DNA of 15,720 nucleotides from assembly GCA_000436735.1 (NCBI GenBank), contig FR887221.1, positions 3,718 through 19,437 on the forward strand. The letters are read 5' to 3'. The DNA comes from Firmicutes bacterium CAG:170 (GTDB taxonomy: Bacteria > Bacillota > Clostridia > Oscillospirales > Oscillospiraceae). The notes beneath the pieces were generated by a model, which ran no database searches, was not told the origin of the DNA, and saw nothing but the letters and a program-made list of their open reading frames with translations. Positions 4,991 to 12,171 of this stretch are shown one piece after another; positions within the stretch are counted from its first letter, which is position 1; the number at the start of each line of letters is the position of its first letter. Position numbers and translations under genes: made by a program.

Positions 4991-7762
4991 TCAGGCGTTA
5001 TTCTGACCGCGTTCGGCGGCGAGATCCTTGTCGCGGCAGCACTTCTTGTACTTTTTGCCGCTGCCGCACGGGCACGGATCGTTCGGACCGACCTTGATCT
5101 TCTTGACGACGGGCTGACGCTTGACGGTATGATCTCCGCCGCCGCCCTCGCCGGTGACCTTCGCCACGCGCTGGCGCTTGACCTCGGCGTCCGTCTTGAG
5201 GCGGAAGCTGAAGAGCCTGCGCACGATCTCCTCCTTGATGGCAGAGGTCAGAGCCTCGAACATCTCGAAGCCTTCACGCTTGTAGGCGATGACCGGGTCC
5301 TCCTGCGCGTAGGCGCGCAGACGGATGCCCTGACGCAGATCGTCCATCGCATCGATGTGATCCATCCAGTATTCATCGACCACGCGAAGCGTGATGACGC
5401 GCTCGACCTCGCGCATGACGGCGGGCGTATACTGCTGCTCCTTGGCAGCGTAGAAGCTGTCCATGAGCTGCATCAGCTTTTCTTCGGCCTGCTCCTTTGT
5501 GAGGGCCTTCAGCTCGTCCTCCGTGACCTTCCAGCTGCCCTCCGGCAGATAGACGCCCTCGATATGGCGCATCATTTCGGCGAACTGCGAAAGGTCACCG
5601 AGGTGCTTCTGCTCGCCGAAGGCGGCGTGGACGATCCCGTCGATCACGAAGCGGATCATGGACTGAATGCTGGTATGCAGATCCTCTCCGTCGAGCACCT
5701 GACGGCGCTGCTCGTAGATGATCTTTCTCTGGACGTTCATGACGTCGTCGTATTCCAGAACGCTCTTACGCACCTGATAGTTGCGGCTTTCGACGGTTTT
5801 CTGTGCGTTCTCGATGGCGCCGGAGAGGATCTTCGCGTCGATGGGCGTGTCCTCGTCGATGCCGAGGCTGTCCATCATGCCGAGAATGCGCTCCGAGCCG
5901 AACAGACGCATGACGTCGTCCTGCATGGACAGGTAGAAGCGCGTCTCGCCGGGGTCGCCCTGACGGCCGGAACGGCCGCGGAGCTGATTGTCGATACGGC
6001 GGGATTCGTGGCGCTCTGTGCCGATGATGAACAGGCCGCCGGCCTTGCGGACAAGCTCCGCCTCGGCGTCCACCTCGGGCTTGTGCGCGGAATAGGCCTG
6101 CTTGTATGCCTCGCGCGCGGCCAGGATCTCGGGGTCGCTCGTTTCGGCGAAGGAGGTGCATTCCGCGATCAGCTCGTCGGACATTCCTGCCTTGCGGAGG
6201 TCGTTTTTCGCCATAAACTCGGCGTTGCCGCCGAGCATGATATCCGTGCCGCGTCCGGCCATGTTCGTTGCGATGGTGACTGCGCCGAGATGGCCCGCCT
6301 GCGCGACGATCTCGGCCTCTTTTTCATGATGCTTCGCGTTCAGAACGTTGTGGGGAATGCCCTCGCGCTTGAGCATCTGCGACAGAAGCTCCGATTTTTC
6401 AATGGAGATCGTGCCGACCAGCACCGGCTGGCCCTTTTCATGGCATTCCCGGATCTGACGGATCACGGCGCGGTATTTTCCGGCCTCGGTCTTGTAAACG
6501 ACGTCCGGGTCGTCGATACGGATGACCGGCTTGTTCGTCGGGATCTCCACAACATCCAGATTGTAAATGCCGCTGAATTCCTCTTCCTCGGTCAGAGCCG
6601 TGCCGGTCATGCCGGAGAGCTTGTCGTAAAGACGGAAGAAGTTCTGGAAGGTGATCGTGGCGAGCGTCTTGTTCTCGCTGGCGACCTTCACGCCCTCCTT
6701 TGCCTCGATGGCCTGATGCAGACCCTCGTTGTAGCGGCGGCCGTACATCAGACGGCCCGTGAATTCATCGACGATGATGACCTGGCCGTCCTTAACGACG
6801 TAGTCAATGTCGCGCTTCATAAGGCCGCGCGCCTTCATGGCCTGATTGATGTGGTGCGAGAGCGTGGTGTTTTCCACATCGGCGAGATTCTCCACGCCGA
6901 AGAATTCCTCCGCCTTCGCAATGCCCTGCTGGGTGAGGGAGACGGTGCGGTCCTTCTCGACGACGATGTAGTCGCAGTCGTACTGATCCTGAAGCTCCTT
7001 GTCGTCGGAGGATGCAAACACCTGCTTTTTCAGACGGGAGACGAAATAATCCGCCATTTCGTAGAGCTTGGACGACTCCTCGCCCTTGCCGGAGATGATA
7101 AGCGGCGTCCGCGCCTCGTCGATGAGGATGGAGTCCACCTCGTCCACGATGACGAAATTGTGGCCGCGCTGCACCATTTCCTGCTTGTAGATGGCCATGT
7201 TGTCGCGCAGATAATCGAAGCCGAACTCGTTATTCGTGCCGTAGGTGATATCGGCGGCATAGGAGATACGGCGCTCCCCGGCGCTGAGATCGTGGATAAT
7301 CAGGCCGACGGAGAGACCAAGGAAGCGGTGTACCTTGCCCATCCACTCCGCGTCACGCTTGGCCAGATAGTCGTTGACCGTGACAATGTGGACGCCCTTG
7401 CCGGTCAGGGCATTGAGGTAGGCCGGGAGCAGTGCGACAAGCGTTTTGCCTTCGCCGGTCTTCATTTCCGCAATGCGTCCCTGATGCAGCACGATGCCGC
7501 CGATGACCTGCACGCGGTAGGGACGCATTCCCAGCACGCGGTCCGCCGCCTCGCGGACGGTCGCAAAGGCCTCCGGAAGAAGGTCGTCCAGCGTTTCACC
7601 GGCGGCCAAACGATCCCGGAACTCCTGCGTCTTTGCGCGGAGCTGCTCGTCCGTGAGCTTGCGGTAGGAATCCTCCAGCGCCATGACGGCGTTGACGGTC
7701 GGCTCCAGCTTCTTGACCTCACGCTCGGAGCGCGTGCCGAATAATTTTGTAAACAGACCCAT
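4991..7762 (-). CDS. secA: Preprotein translocase ATPase SecA
   Basis: SecA, 923 residues, is the motor ATPase that drives unfolded preproteins through SecYEG at the membrane. Visible in order: Walker A in MKTGEGKT (100-107), the VTVNDYLAKRDAEWM segment (128-141), Walker B/DEAD-like DEVD (207-210) followed by IDEARTPLIISG, then GMTGTALTEEEEF, the second nucleotide-binding half with NMAGRGTDIMLGG and IGTERHESRRIDNQLRGRSGRQGDPG, the scaffold and wing region, and a C-terminal SEC-C zinc motif with C897, C899, C908 and C909. Length is slightly above the 840 or so of Bacillus SecA. ATG 7762 is chosen because AGGAAGG (7771-7777) lies eight bases before it and MGLFTKLFG is a typical SecA N-terminus; an upstream in-frame extension has no family support. 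prfB, the usual next gene in many Firmicutes, is absent; pgeF follows instead. Confidence 0.98.
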   Translation of the reverse strand: MGLFTKLFGTRSEREVKKLEPTVNAVMALEDSYRKLTDEQLRAKTQEFRDRLAAGETLDDLLPEAFATVREAADRVLGMRPYRVQVIGGIVLHQGRIAEMKTGEGKTLVALLPAYLNALTGKGVHIVTVNDYLAKRDAEWMGKVHRFLGLSVGLIIHDLSAGERRISYAADITYGTNNEFGFDYLRDNMAIYKQEMVQRGHNFVIVDEVDSILIDEARTPLIISGKGEESSKLYEMADYFVSRLKKQVFASSDDKELQDQYDCDYIVVEKDRTVSLTQQGIAKAEEFFGVENLADVENTTLSHHINQAMKARGLMKRDIDYVVKDGQVIIVDEFTGRLMYGRRYNEGLHQAIEAKEGVKVASENKTLATITFQNFFRLYDKLSGMTGTALTEEEEFSGIYNLDVVEIPTNKPVIRIDDPDVVYKTEAGKYRAVIRQIRECHEKGQPVLVGTISIEKSELLSQMLKREGIPHNVLNAKHHEKEAEIVAQAGHLGAVTIATNMAGRGTDIMLGGNAEFMAKNDLRKAGMSDELIAECTSFAETSDPEILAAREAYKQAYSAHKPEVDAEAELVRKAGGLFIIGTERHESRRIDNQLRGRSGRQGDPGETRFYLSMQDDVMRLFGSERILGMMDSLGIDEDTPIDAKILSGAIENAQKTVESRNYQVRKSVLEYDDVMNVQRKIIYEQRRQVLDGEDLHTSIQSMIRFVIDGIVHAAFGEQKHLGDLSQFAEMMRHIEGVYLPEGSWKVTEDELKALTKEQAEEKLMQLMDSFYAAKEQQYTPAVMREVERVITLRVVDEYWMDHIDAMDDLRQGIRLRAYAQEDPVIAYKREGFEMFEALTSAIKEEIVRRLFSFRLKTDAEVKRQRVAKVTGEGGGGDHTVKRQPVVKKIKVGPNDPCPCGSGKKYKKCCRDKDLAAERGQNNA

Positions 7763-7777
7763 AATTGAAACCTTCCT

Positions 7778-7794
7778 GCGCTGAAGTACAGCGC
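7778..7794 (-). promoter_or_regulatory. Stem-loop directly upstream of the secA ribosome binding site
   Basis: GCGCTG (7778-7783) and CAGCGC (7789-7794) form a 6-bp GC-rich stem with a 5-nt loop. On the - strand it ends immediately before the AGGAAGG site (7771-7777). It could affect secA translation or mRNA stability; no conserved regulatory motif is recognisable. Confidence 0.45.
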
Positions 7795-7822
7795 AATGTA
7801 TACTTCTACATTCTAAAAAAGG

Positions 7823-7831
7823 ATTATAACA
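7823..7831 (-). promoter_or_regulatory. Extended -10 promoter of secA
   Basis: On the - strand TGTTATAAT (7831-7823) is a perfect TATAAT with the TGn extension. At a 17-nt spacing the -35 position is a T-run and does not match TTGACA, so recognition would depend on the extended -10. The transcript would carry about 50 nt of leader before secA. Confidence 0.6.
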
Positions 7832-7875
7832 CATCCGGAACGGTAAAAAAAGAAAAAAGTGTGAATTATGCTTGT

Positions 7876-7912
7876 AAAATAACTCCGGCGCAGACGGAGA
7901 TCTGCGCCGGAG
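7876..7912 (-). terminator. Intrinsic terminator of the L,D-transpeptidase gene
   Basis: CTCCGGCGCAGA (7883-7894) and TCTGCGCCGGAG (7901-7912) form a perfect 12-bp stem with a CGGAGA loop. On the - strand it is followed by TTATTTT. It begins five bases after the transpeptidase stop codon and separates that gene from secA. Confidence 0.9.
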
Positions 7913-7917
7913 CATCA

Positions 7918-9351
7918 TTATGTACCGGAGGACTCTGGCTTCGGATGCTTATAGATAAGGATCGGAATGTGATCGTCCACGTTGATGGTGTCATAGATCG
8001 TTTTCATGGCCTCCTTCGGCGTATTGACGCAGCCGTGGGAGCCCCAGTAGGTATACATTTCACCGCCGAAGCGTGTGCGCCAGTCGGCGTCGTGCAGGCC
8101 GATCACGCCGTCGCGCGTGACGCTGATCCAGTAATCGACGAATACATAGTAGTCCTCGCCGGAAAGCCAGCAGTCCTCAGCCTTATAGAACGACTCGTAA
8201 AGGCCGGTGGGCGTGTCGTGCGTTTTCATTGTGCCGCTCACAATATCCGTGTCCACGACGAGCGCGCCGTCCTGATAATACGCCATATGCTGGTTGGTCA
8301 GATCGACCTCGATATAGGAATTTTCGATGCCGAACGGCTCTCCGTCCAGCGTTGTGCAGAGGAAGGAGGCCTCCGCGCTTCCGCTTTCGAGCGTTTCCAG
8401 CAGCGGAATCAGCTGCCCGCGCAGCGCGTCCTGATCCAGCTCATAGTTGACGTGGAGGAAGCTGACCGGCACCGGGCCGTCCACGAAGGAGTTGAAGATA
8501 TACTCTGTGTCCTTCTGCGCATAAAGCTCCGACCATGCGCTCAGCTGCTGGTCGAGCGTCTTTTTCTGGACCTGCACGCGGCCGTCGCGGTCGAGCTTCA
8601 CGAAGTGGCGGAGCGTGCCGCCGTCCAGCGCGATCAGCTCGTCACGGAAGCGCACCTGAATGCGCATCGTCGAAACGCGCTCCTGAAGCAGAGACGCGAA
8701 ATCAAACTCTGTGTTTTCTCTTGTGACCTCCGGCGGAAGATAGCAGTCGTAGTCGGGGATCTCCAGCGTCCGTGTCTGCGGGCCGGAGGAATCCACGGAC
8801 ATCTGCGAAACAGCCTCATAAAGTGCTTCCTCGATCACGTCCTTTTTGAGCATCGTACCGGGAACGGCGTCCTGAATCGAGAAGCCGGTGCCGTCAAAAT
8901 AGGCGTAAGCATCCTGCGCTGGCTCGCGCGGAACGCTGTTCAGCGCCGTCATAACAGGGGAGGCGTCAAAGCCGTCCATATCCACAGGGATGCGGATCCC
9001 GCGCGGGTGGGGAAGCGCGTCCCAGTTCTGCTTGTTGCGGAAGGGCAGCTCCGAAAAAGCCTCCGCGTCCATGAGATCGGTCGCGGAAAAGGCTGCCGCG
9101 ACAGCATTTTCCGTACCGCGCTGCACGCCCAGCGCCTCGAGAGAGTAGCGCCCGATCTCACTTCCGTTTTCTGTGACCGTCAGCGCAGTGTCCGCGGCGT
9201 TTTGCTCCAACTGCGCATATTCCTGCAATACGGCGTCATGTGCAGCCTCGGCGGCTGCGTTCTGACGCGCCGTCGTGAGGAAAAACCAGACGCCTGCGCA
9301 GAGAAGCGCGGCGCCCAGTACGGAAGAGAAAATGATAAGAGCCTTTTTCAT
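7918..9351 (-). CDS. Membrane-anchored L,D-transpeptidase (YkuD domain)
   Basis: A 477-residue enzyme that would form or remodel 3-3 peptidoglycan crosslinks, or attach a protein to the wall, outside the membrane. One N-terminal membrane helix (about residues 4-25) anchors it. A long extracellular region (about 30-340) carries no catalytic motif; its middle resembles the peptidoglycan-binding region found before YkuD domains in clostridia. The C-terminal YkuD domain (about 345-470) starts near YIEVDLTNQHMAYYQDG and holds the active site: H420 in GLHDADWR, then WGSHGCVNTP with H439 and catalytic C441. Tyr- and Trp-rich stretches between them are normal for the family. GAGGAA (9358-9363) lies six bases before ATG 9351. 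It is a single-gene unit with its own promoter and terminator, divergent from the broken amidohydrolase. Domain assignment is firm; the exact wall substrate is not known. Confidence 0.93.
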   Translation of the reverse strand: MKKALIIFSSVLGAALLCAGVWFFLTTARQNAAAEAAHDAVLQEYAQLEQNAADTALTVTENGSEIGRYSLEALGVQRGTENAVAAAFSATDLMDAEAFSELPFRNKQNWDALPHPRGIRIPVDMDGFDASPVMTALNSVPREPAQDAYAYFDGTGFSIQDAVPGTMLKKDVIEEALYEAVSQMSVDSSGPQTRTLEIPDYDCYLPPEVTRENTEFDFASLLQERVSTMRIQVRFRDELIALDGGTLRHFVKLDRDGRVQVQKKTLDQQLSAWSELYAQKDTEYIFNSFVDGPVPVSFLHVNYELDQDALRGQLIPLLETLESGSAEASFLCTTLDGEPFGIENSYIEVDLTNQHMAYYQDGALVVDTDIVSGTMKTHDTPTGLYESFYKAEDCWLSGEDYYVFVDYWISVTRDGVIGLHDADWRTRFGGEMYTYWGSHGCVNTPKEAMKTIYDTINVDDHIPILIYKHPKPESSGT

Positions 9352-9407
9352 GGCCGATTCCTCTATAACTCAGATTTTGATGCGCGGAAAAGAACTGCCG
9401 CAAAATC

Positions 9408-9435
9408 ATTATAGCAAAATTCGACATGAACGCAA
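9408..9435 (-). promoter_or_regulatory. Promoter of the L,D-transpeptidase gene
   Basis: On the - strand TATAAT (9413-9408) is perfect and preceded by TGC, giving an extended -10. TTGCGT (9435-9430) stands 16 nt upstream as a weak -35. The leader before ATG 9351 is about 50 nt. Confidence 0.65.
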
Positions 9436-9458
9436 GCGCTGGAATGAAAATCCAAGTA

Positions 9459-9473
9459 TTAAGAATTCCTTAA
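9459..9473. promoter_or_regulatory. Near-palindrome between the two divergent promoters (possible operator)
   Basis: TTAAGAATTCCTTAA is a 15-bp near-perfect palindrome (one mismatched pair). It lies between the divergent promoters of the transpeptidase and the amidohydrolase. Its position would suit a regulator acting on one or both, but AT-rich palindromes of this size can arise by chance. Confidence 0.3.
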
Positions 9474-9524
9474 GGTATTCGCTTTTCCGGCGGGACTGAA
9501 AAGGAAAAACACTGGACAGCGCAC

Positions 9525-9553
9525 TTGCGCTTTTGACGTTTCTGTGCTATTGT
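9525..9553 (+). promoter_or_regulatory. Promoter of the amidohydrolase gene
   Basis: TTGCGC (9525-9530) and TATTGT (9548-9553) are 17 nt apart, and the -10 box is preceded by TGC, an extended -10 element. The TGTGCTAT core is shared with the murB promoter at 12234-12241. The ATG follows 23 nt after the -10 box. Confidence 0.65.
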
Positions 9554-9576
9554 GTCGGCAGAAAGAGGGGAAGCGT

Positions 9577-10463
9577 ATGCGGGCAGACTGCCACATTCAC
9601 ATGGTGCTCGACGGCGTTTACTGGAAGGCCGCCATTGCGCACCAGAAGGAACGGGTCGATGAAGCGCTGGTGCGCCAAAGGCTGGAGGAATACCGGCGCT
9701 GCGGCGCGGAATACCTGCGCGACGGCGGCGACGCATGGGGCGTCGGACTTTTTGCGTCGCAGATCGCCCAGGAGTACGGCATTCGCTACCGCACGCCTGC
9801 ATTTCCGATCCATAAAAACGGCCATTACGGCGGCTTCCTCGGGCCCGGCTTTTACGCTATGGTGCAGCACCCCGGCGCGGCTTTGACGATATGGTGCAGT
9901 ACCGCGCACTGGTCGCGGAAGCAAGGGCGCAGGGTGCGCACTTCATTAAGATCATGATCTCCGGCCTGATGGATTTTGACCATCTCGGCGTACTGACGGA
10001 CGAGCCGCTGACGGAAGCGGAAATTCACGATATGATCGCCATTGCCCACGACGCGGGCTTTGCCGTTATGGCTCATGCCAACGGCGACAAAACCGTTGCG
10101 GCTGCGATCCGCGCCGGTGTGGACTCCGTGGAGCATGGAGCCTATCTGGAAAAGGAGACGCTGCATCTGCTGGCGGAGCGCGGTACGGTCTGGGTGCCGA
10201 CACTCGTGACGATCGGAAATCTGATCGGCTGCGGACGGTTCCCGGACGAGGTACTCCGTCCGCTGCTCAGCGGAGCGATGGAAAACGTGCGGCTGGCAGC
10301 GTCTCTTGGCGCAAGGATCGCGCCGGGAAGCGATGCGGGCGCGTACCGGGTGCTGCACGGACAGGGAATGCTGGACGAGTATGCGCTCCTGCGGCAGGCC
10401 ATCGGCGAGAACGCAGATGCCGTTCTGGAGCGAGGTGTTTGCGCGATCCGGGAGAAATTCTGA
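9577..10463 (+). pseudogene. Metal-dependent amidohydrolase, frame broken by an imperfect 32-nt tandem duplication
   Basis: This gene encodes an amidohydrolase-superfamily enzyme (TIM-barrel metal hydrolase, substrate unknown), split between two frames. The first part starts at ATG 9577 (AGAGGGG at 9564-9570 before it) with the HxH motif in CHIHM (H6, H8), LRDGGDAWG and HKNGHYGGFLG. The second part is read in another frame from about 9879 to TGA 10461-10463, with FIKIMISGLMDFDHLGVLT, VMAHANG, SVEHGAYL, WVPTLVTIGNLIG and the metal-ligand Asp in PGSDAGAY. All expected metal-binding motifs survive. Bases 9841-9871 and 9873-9903 match at 26 of 31 positions, 32 nt apart; removing 32 nt restores one frame of 284 residues with contiguous GPGF-MVQYRALV. 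A single lost C at 9871-9873 would also explain the shift. It could be a real pseudogene or an assembly error joining strain variants. Confidence 0.85.
9841..9903 (+). repeat. Imperfect tandem duplication, 32-nt period
   Basis: Unit 1 (9841-9871) reads GPGFYAMVQH in the first frame; unit 2 (9873-9903) reads RRGFDDMVQY in the second. They match at 26 of 31 bases, including an identical ATGGTGCAG (9859-9867 and 9891-9899). Because 32 is not a multiple of three, the duplication alone explains the frame change in the amidohydrolase gene. Confidence 0.75.
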
Positions 10464-10465
10464 AA

Positions 10466-10494
10466 AGGCGGCTGCGCACCATGCGCGGCCGCTT
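10466..10494 (+). other. Strong hairpin directly after the amidohydrolase stop
   Basis: Bases 10466-10478 pair with 10482-10494 in a 13-bp GC-rich stem (two G-U pairs) with a 3-nt loop, starting three bases after the stop codon. No U-tract follows, so it is more likely an mRNA 3'-end stabiliser or pause site than a full terminator. Confidence 0.55.
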
Positions 10495-10552
10495 CCGGTA
10501 TCCGCACAGTGGGGGAGACGCGCCGGAGTGAATTCCGCAATGCCCCAAAGCA

Positions 10553-10583
10553 GAAAAAAAGACAAGCCCGAAGGCTTGTCTTT
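10553..10583. terminator. Bidirectional terminator between the amidohydrolase and rpmB
   Basis: GACAAGCC (10561-10568), a CGAA loop and GGCTTGTC (10573-10580) are extended by A/T pairs to 11 bp. On the - strand a run of T residues (complement of 10554-10560) follows, ending rpmB. On the + strand the following TTTCTGTTTG is a weaker U-tract. Confidence 0.88.
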
Positions 10584-10595
10584 CTGTTTGTCTTA

Positions 10596-10784
10596 TCAGA
10601 TCGCACGCTCAACCTTGTTGGAACGCAGGCATCTTGTACAGACGTATACATGGCGCGGAGTACCGTCAACAATCGCTTTTACCCGTTTGACGTTGGGCTT
10701 CCATGCTCTGTTGGATCTTCTATGAGAATGGGAAACTTTAATTCCAAAAGTAACGCCCTTGCCGCAGATATCGCACTTTGCCAT
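10596..10784 (-). CDS. rpmB: 50S ribosomal protein L28
   Basis: L28, 62 residues, a component of the large ribosomal subunit. MAKCDICGKGVTFG opens the protein, HSHRRSNRAWKPN (19-31) is the basic rRNA-binding segment, and VYVCTRCLRSNKV closes the core. The four cysteines C4, C7, C49 and C52 make this the zinc-binding form. Length is typical. The start at 10784 is fixed by the conserved N-terminus and AGGAGG at 10793-10798, eight bases before it. It stands alone, as rpmB commonly does in Firmicutes, with a promoter and a terminator of its own and a terminator-like hairpin in the leader. It is divergent from hprK. Confidence 0.98.
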   Translation of the reverse strand: MAKCDICGKGVTFGIKVSHSHRRSNRAWKPNVKRVKAIVDGTPRHVYVCTRCLRSNKVERAI

Positions 10785-10815
10785 CAGCTGCACCTCCTCG
10801 CCGATTAAAAATCAG

Positions 10816-10840
10816 AAAAACGGCCGTCCTGCGGACGCCG
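10816..10840 (-). promoter_or_regulatory. Terminator-like hairpin in the rpmB leader (candidate attenuator)
   Basis: On the - strand CGGCGTCC, GCA loop, GGACGGCCG (10840-10821) forms an 8-bp stem with one bulged base, followed directly by TTTTT and, after CTGA, more T residues. It lies downstream of the rpmB promoter and upstream of its ribosome site, and no - strand gene precedes it. That makes attenuation or ribosomal-protein feedback plausible, but the mechanism is inference. Confidence 0.5.
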
Positions 10841-10846
10841 ACTAGT

Positions 10847-10875
10847 ATAATAACAGATGTTTCCTCAAAATGCAA
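10847..10875 (-). promoter_or_regulatory. Promoter of rpmB
   Basis: On the - strand TTGCAT (10875-10870) and TATTAT (10852-10847) are 17 nt apart. An overlapping TATACT (10849-10844) is an alternative -10 but lacks a well-spaced -35. The leader would be roughly 55 nt and contains the terminator-like hairpin. Confidence 0.5.
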
Positions 10876-10945
10876 GCACAAATTCTAGTATATTTCAAAA
10901 AAATTTTCTAAGAAGCGATACCATATCTGTTCCGCTTTTTTAAGG

Positions 10946-10974
10946 TTGCCAAATGCGGCCAAACAGGTTATAAT
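10946..10974 (+). promoter_or_regulatory. Promoter of hprK
   Basis: TTGCCA (10946-10951) and a perfect TATAAT (10969-10974) at 17-nt spacing: the best sigma-A match in the window (11 of 12 bases). Transcription would begin near 10981, leaving a leader of about 14 nt that consists almost entirely of the ribosome site. Confidence 0.8.
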
Positions 10975-10994
10975 CGCCGTGAGGTGTTGATACG

Positions 10995-11936
10995 ATGGCA
11001 AATATCTATTCCGTCCCTCTGTCCGAGCTTGTAGAGGAATTTCATCTGGAACGGCTGTACGAGTCCTCCGATTTTTCCAAGATCCGCGTGACCGTAGACG
11101 ATGTGAGCCGCCCGGGCCTGTATCTTGCGGGCTTCTTCGATCATTTTGAGCCGATGCGGCTCTATGTGTGCGGAACGGTGGAGTCTGCCTATCTGGAAAA
11201 GCTCTCCAGCGAGGAGCGCAGGATCATTTTCGACAACTTCATGTCGTATAAGATCCCGGCGCTTATCATTGCGCGCGGCATTCACGCGCTGCCGGAGTGT
11301 CTGGAAATGGCGAAAAAGCACGATGTGACCGTGCTCAGCAGCCGGGAAACTACGTCCTATATCGTTTCGAGCCTCATTACCTATCTCAACCGCCAGCTGG
11401 CCCCGCGCGTCACGCGCCACGGCGTTCTGGTCGAGATCTACGGCGAGGGCATTCTGATCGTGGGCGACAGCGGCATCGGCAAGAGTGAGACGGCTATTGA
11501 GCTGGTCAAGCGCGGCCACCGGCTGATCTCCGACGACGCCGTCGAGATCAAGATGGTCTCGTCCCATGAGCTGGTCGGCTCGCCGCCGGAGGTGCTGCGG
11601 CACTATATGGAGCTGCGCGGCATCGGTATCATCAACGTTGCAAAGCTGTTCGGCATGGGCGCCGTCAAGGACAGCAGCAGCATCGATCTCATCATCAACA
11701 TGGTCCCGTGGCGCGACGGCGAGGCATATGACCGCCTTGGCATGGAGACGCAGTATACGGAGATCCTGGATGTCAGGGTGCCCTCCATCACCATCCCTAT
11801 CACGCCGGGACGAAATCTGGCCGTTATTTTTGAGGTCGCGGCCATGAACAACCGTCAGAAGCGCATGGGCTACAACGCGGCGCTGGAATTCACGGAGCAG
11901 ATGAACCAGTTCTTCGCACAGAAGGAAAACGGATAA
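10995..11936 (+). CDS. hprK: HPr kinase/phosphorylase
   Basis: HprK, 313 residues, phosphorylates HPr (and the related Crh where present) on Ser46 and also removes that phosphate, linking glycolytic state to carbon catabolite repression and PTS sugar uptake. The N-terminal domain spans about 1-130. The catalytic domain has RHGVLVEIYGEGILIVGDSGIGKSE, with H142 and the Walker A/P-loop at 157-164, then the HRLISDDAVEI segment (175-185) and the HprK signature ELRGIGIINVAKLFG (206-220). AVIFEVAAMNNRQKRMGYNAA closes the domain. Length is normal. GAGGTG (10981-10986) sits eight bases before ATG 10995. It is the first gene of a conserved clostridial neighbourhood with murB, rapZ, yvcK and whiA, though here a 336-nt hairpin-rich gap and a new promoter separate it from murB. 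Identification is firm. Confidence 0.98.
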   Translation: MANIYSVPLSELVEEFHLERLYESSDFSKIRVTVDDVSRPGLYLAGFFDHFEPMRLYVCGTVESAYLEKLSSEERRIIFDNFMSYKIPALIIARGIHALPECLEMAKKHDVTVLSSRETTSYIVSSLITYLNRQLAPRVTRHGVLVEIYGEGILIVGDSGIGKSETAIELVKRGHRLISDDAVEIKMVSSHELVGSPPEVLRHYMELRGIGIINVAKLFGMGAVKDSSSIDLIINMVPWRDGEAYDRLGMETQYTEILDVRVPSITIPITPGRNLAVIFEVAAMNNRQKRMGYNAALEFTEQMNQFFAQKENG

Positions 11937-11938
11937 GT

Positions 11939-12146
11939 GAGCGTTTCAAAAAGTGTTTTTGAAACGCTCTCAAACGGAAAACGCGTTGCTGGTTTTCCGT
12001 TTGAAAAGGATTTCGTTCTGCTGCGCGCATAATTTGTGTGCCAAAGGCACACAAATTCTACACTTGCAGGACGCAAAGTGTTTTGTCCGAGGTACACGCC
12101 CCCGGACAAAACGAATCAACATTTTATTCCGCCGTGCGCGGCGGAA
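11939..12146. repeat. Array of back-to-back inverted repeats in the 336-nt hprK-murB gap
   Basis: The gap 11937-12272 holds no credible gene but is packed with hairpins. IR1: 14-bp perfect arms 11939-11952/11956-11969. IR2, directly abutting: 13-bp perfect arms 11970-11982/11992-12004. IR3: 12-bp perfect arms 12031-12042/12046-12057 (AATTTGTGTGCC). A weaker repeat pairs ACACTT (12060-12065) with AAGTGT (12076-12081). IR4: 10-bp arms 12080-12089/12103-12112 (GTTTTGTCCG). IR5: 8-bp arms 12127-12134/12139-12146 (TTCCGCCG). GATTTCGTT (12009-12017) can also pair with AACGAATC (12110-12117), enclosing IR3 and part of IR4. None of IR1-IR5 has a proper trailing U-tract. The array could be a structured 3' UTR, a small RNA or a palindromic repeat element; I recognise no Rfam family. 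Confidence 0.8.
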
Positions 12147-12171
12147 CTCTACGAAGTTTTTGACAGACTGG

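Noticed and set aside
5129..7744. An 871-codon open frame antisense to secA
   Set aside because: It lies fully opposite secA, has no domain sense (Leu/Val/Asp/His-rich shadow) and is explained by GC-biased third codon positions in secA.
7763..7918. N-terminal extension of secA giving a 975-residue protein
   Set aside because: The extension crosses the secA promoter and leader, has no family similarity, and ATG 7762 has a well-placed AGGAAGG.
9865..9890. Programmed ribosomal frameshift in the amidohydrolase
   Set aside because: No slippery heptamer of the usual type or clear downstream stimulatory structure at the switch; duplication or base loss explains it more simply.
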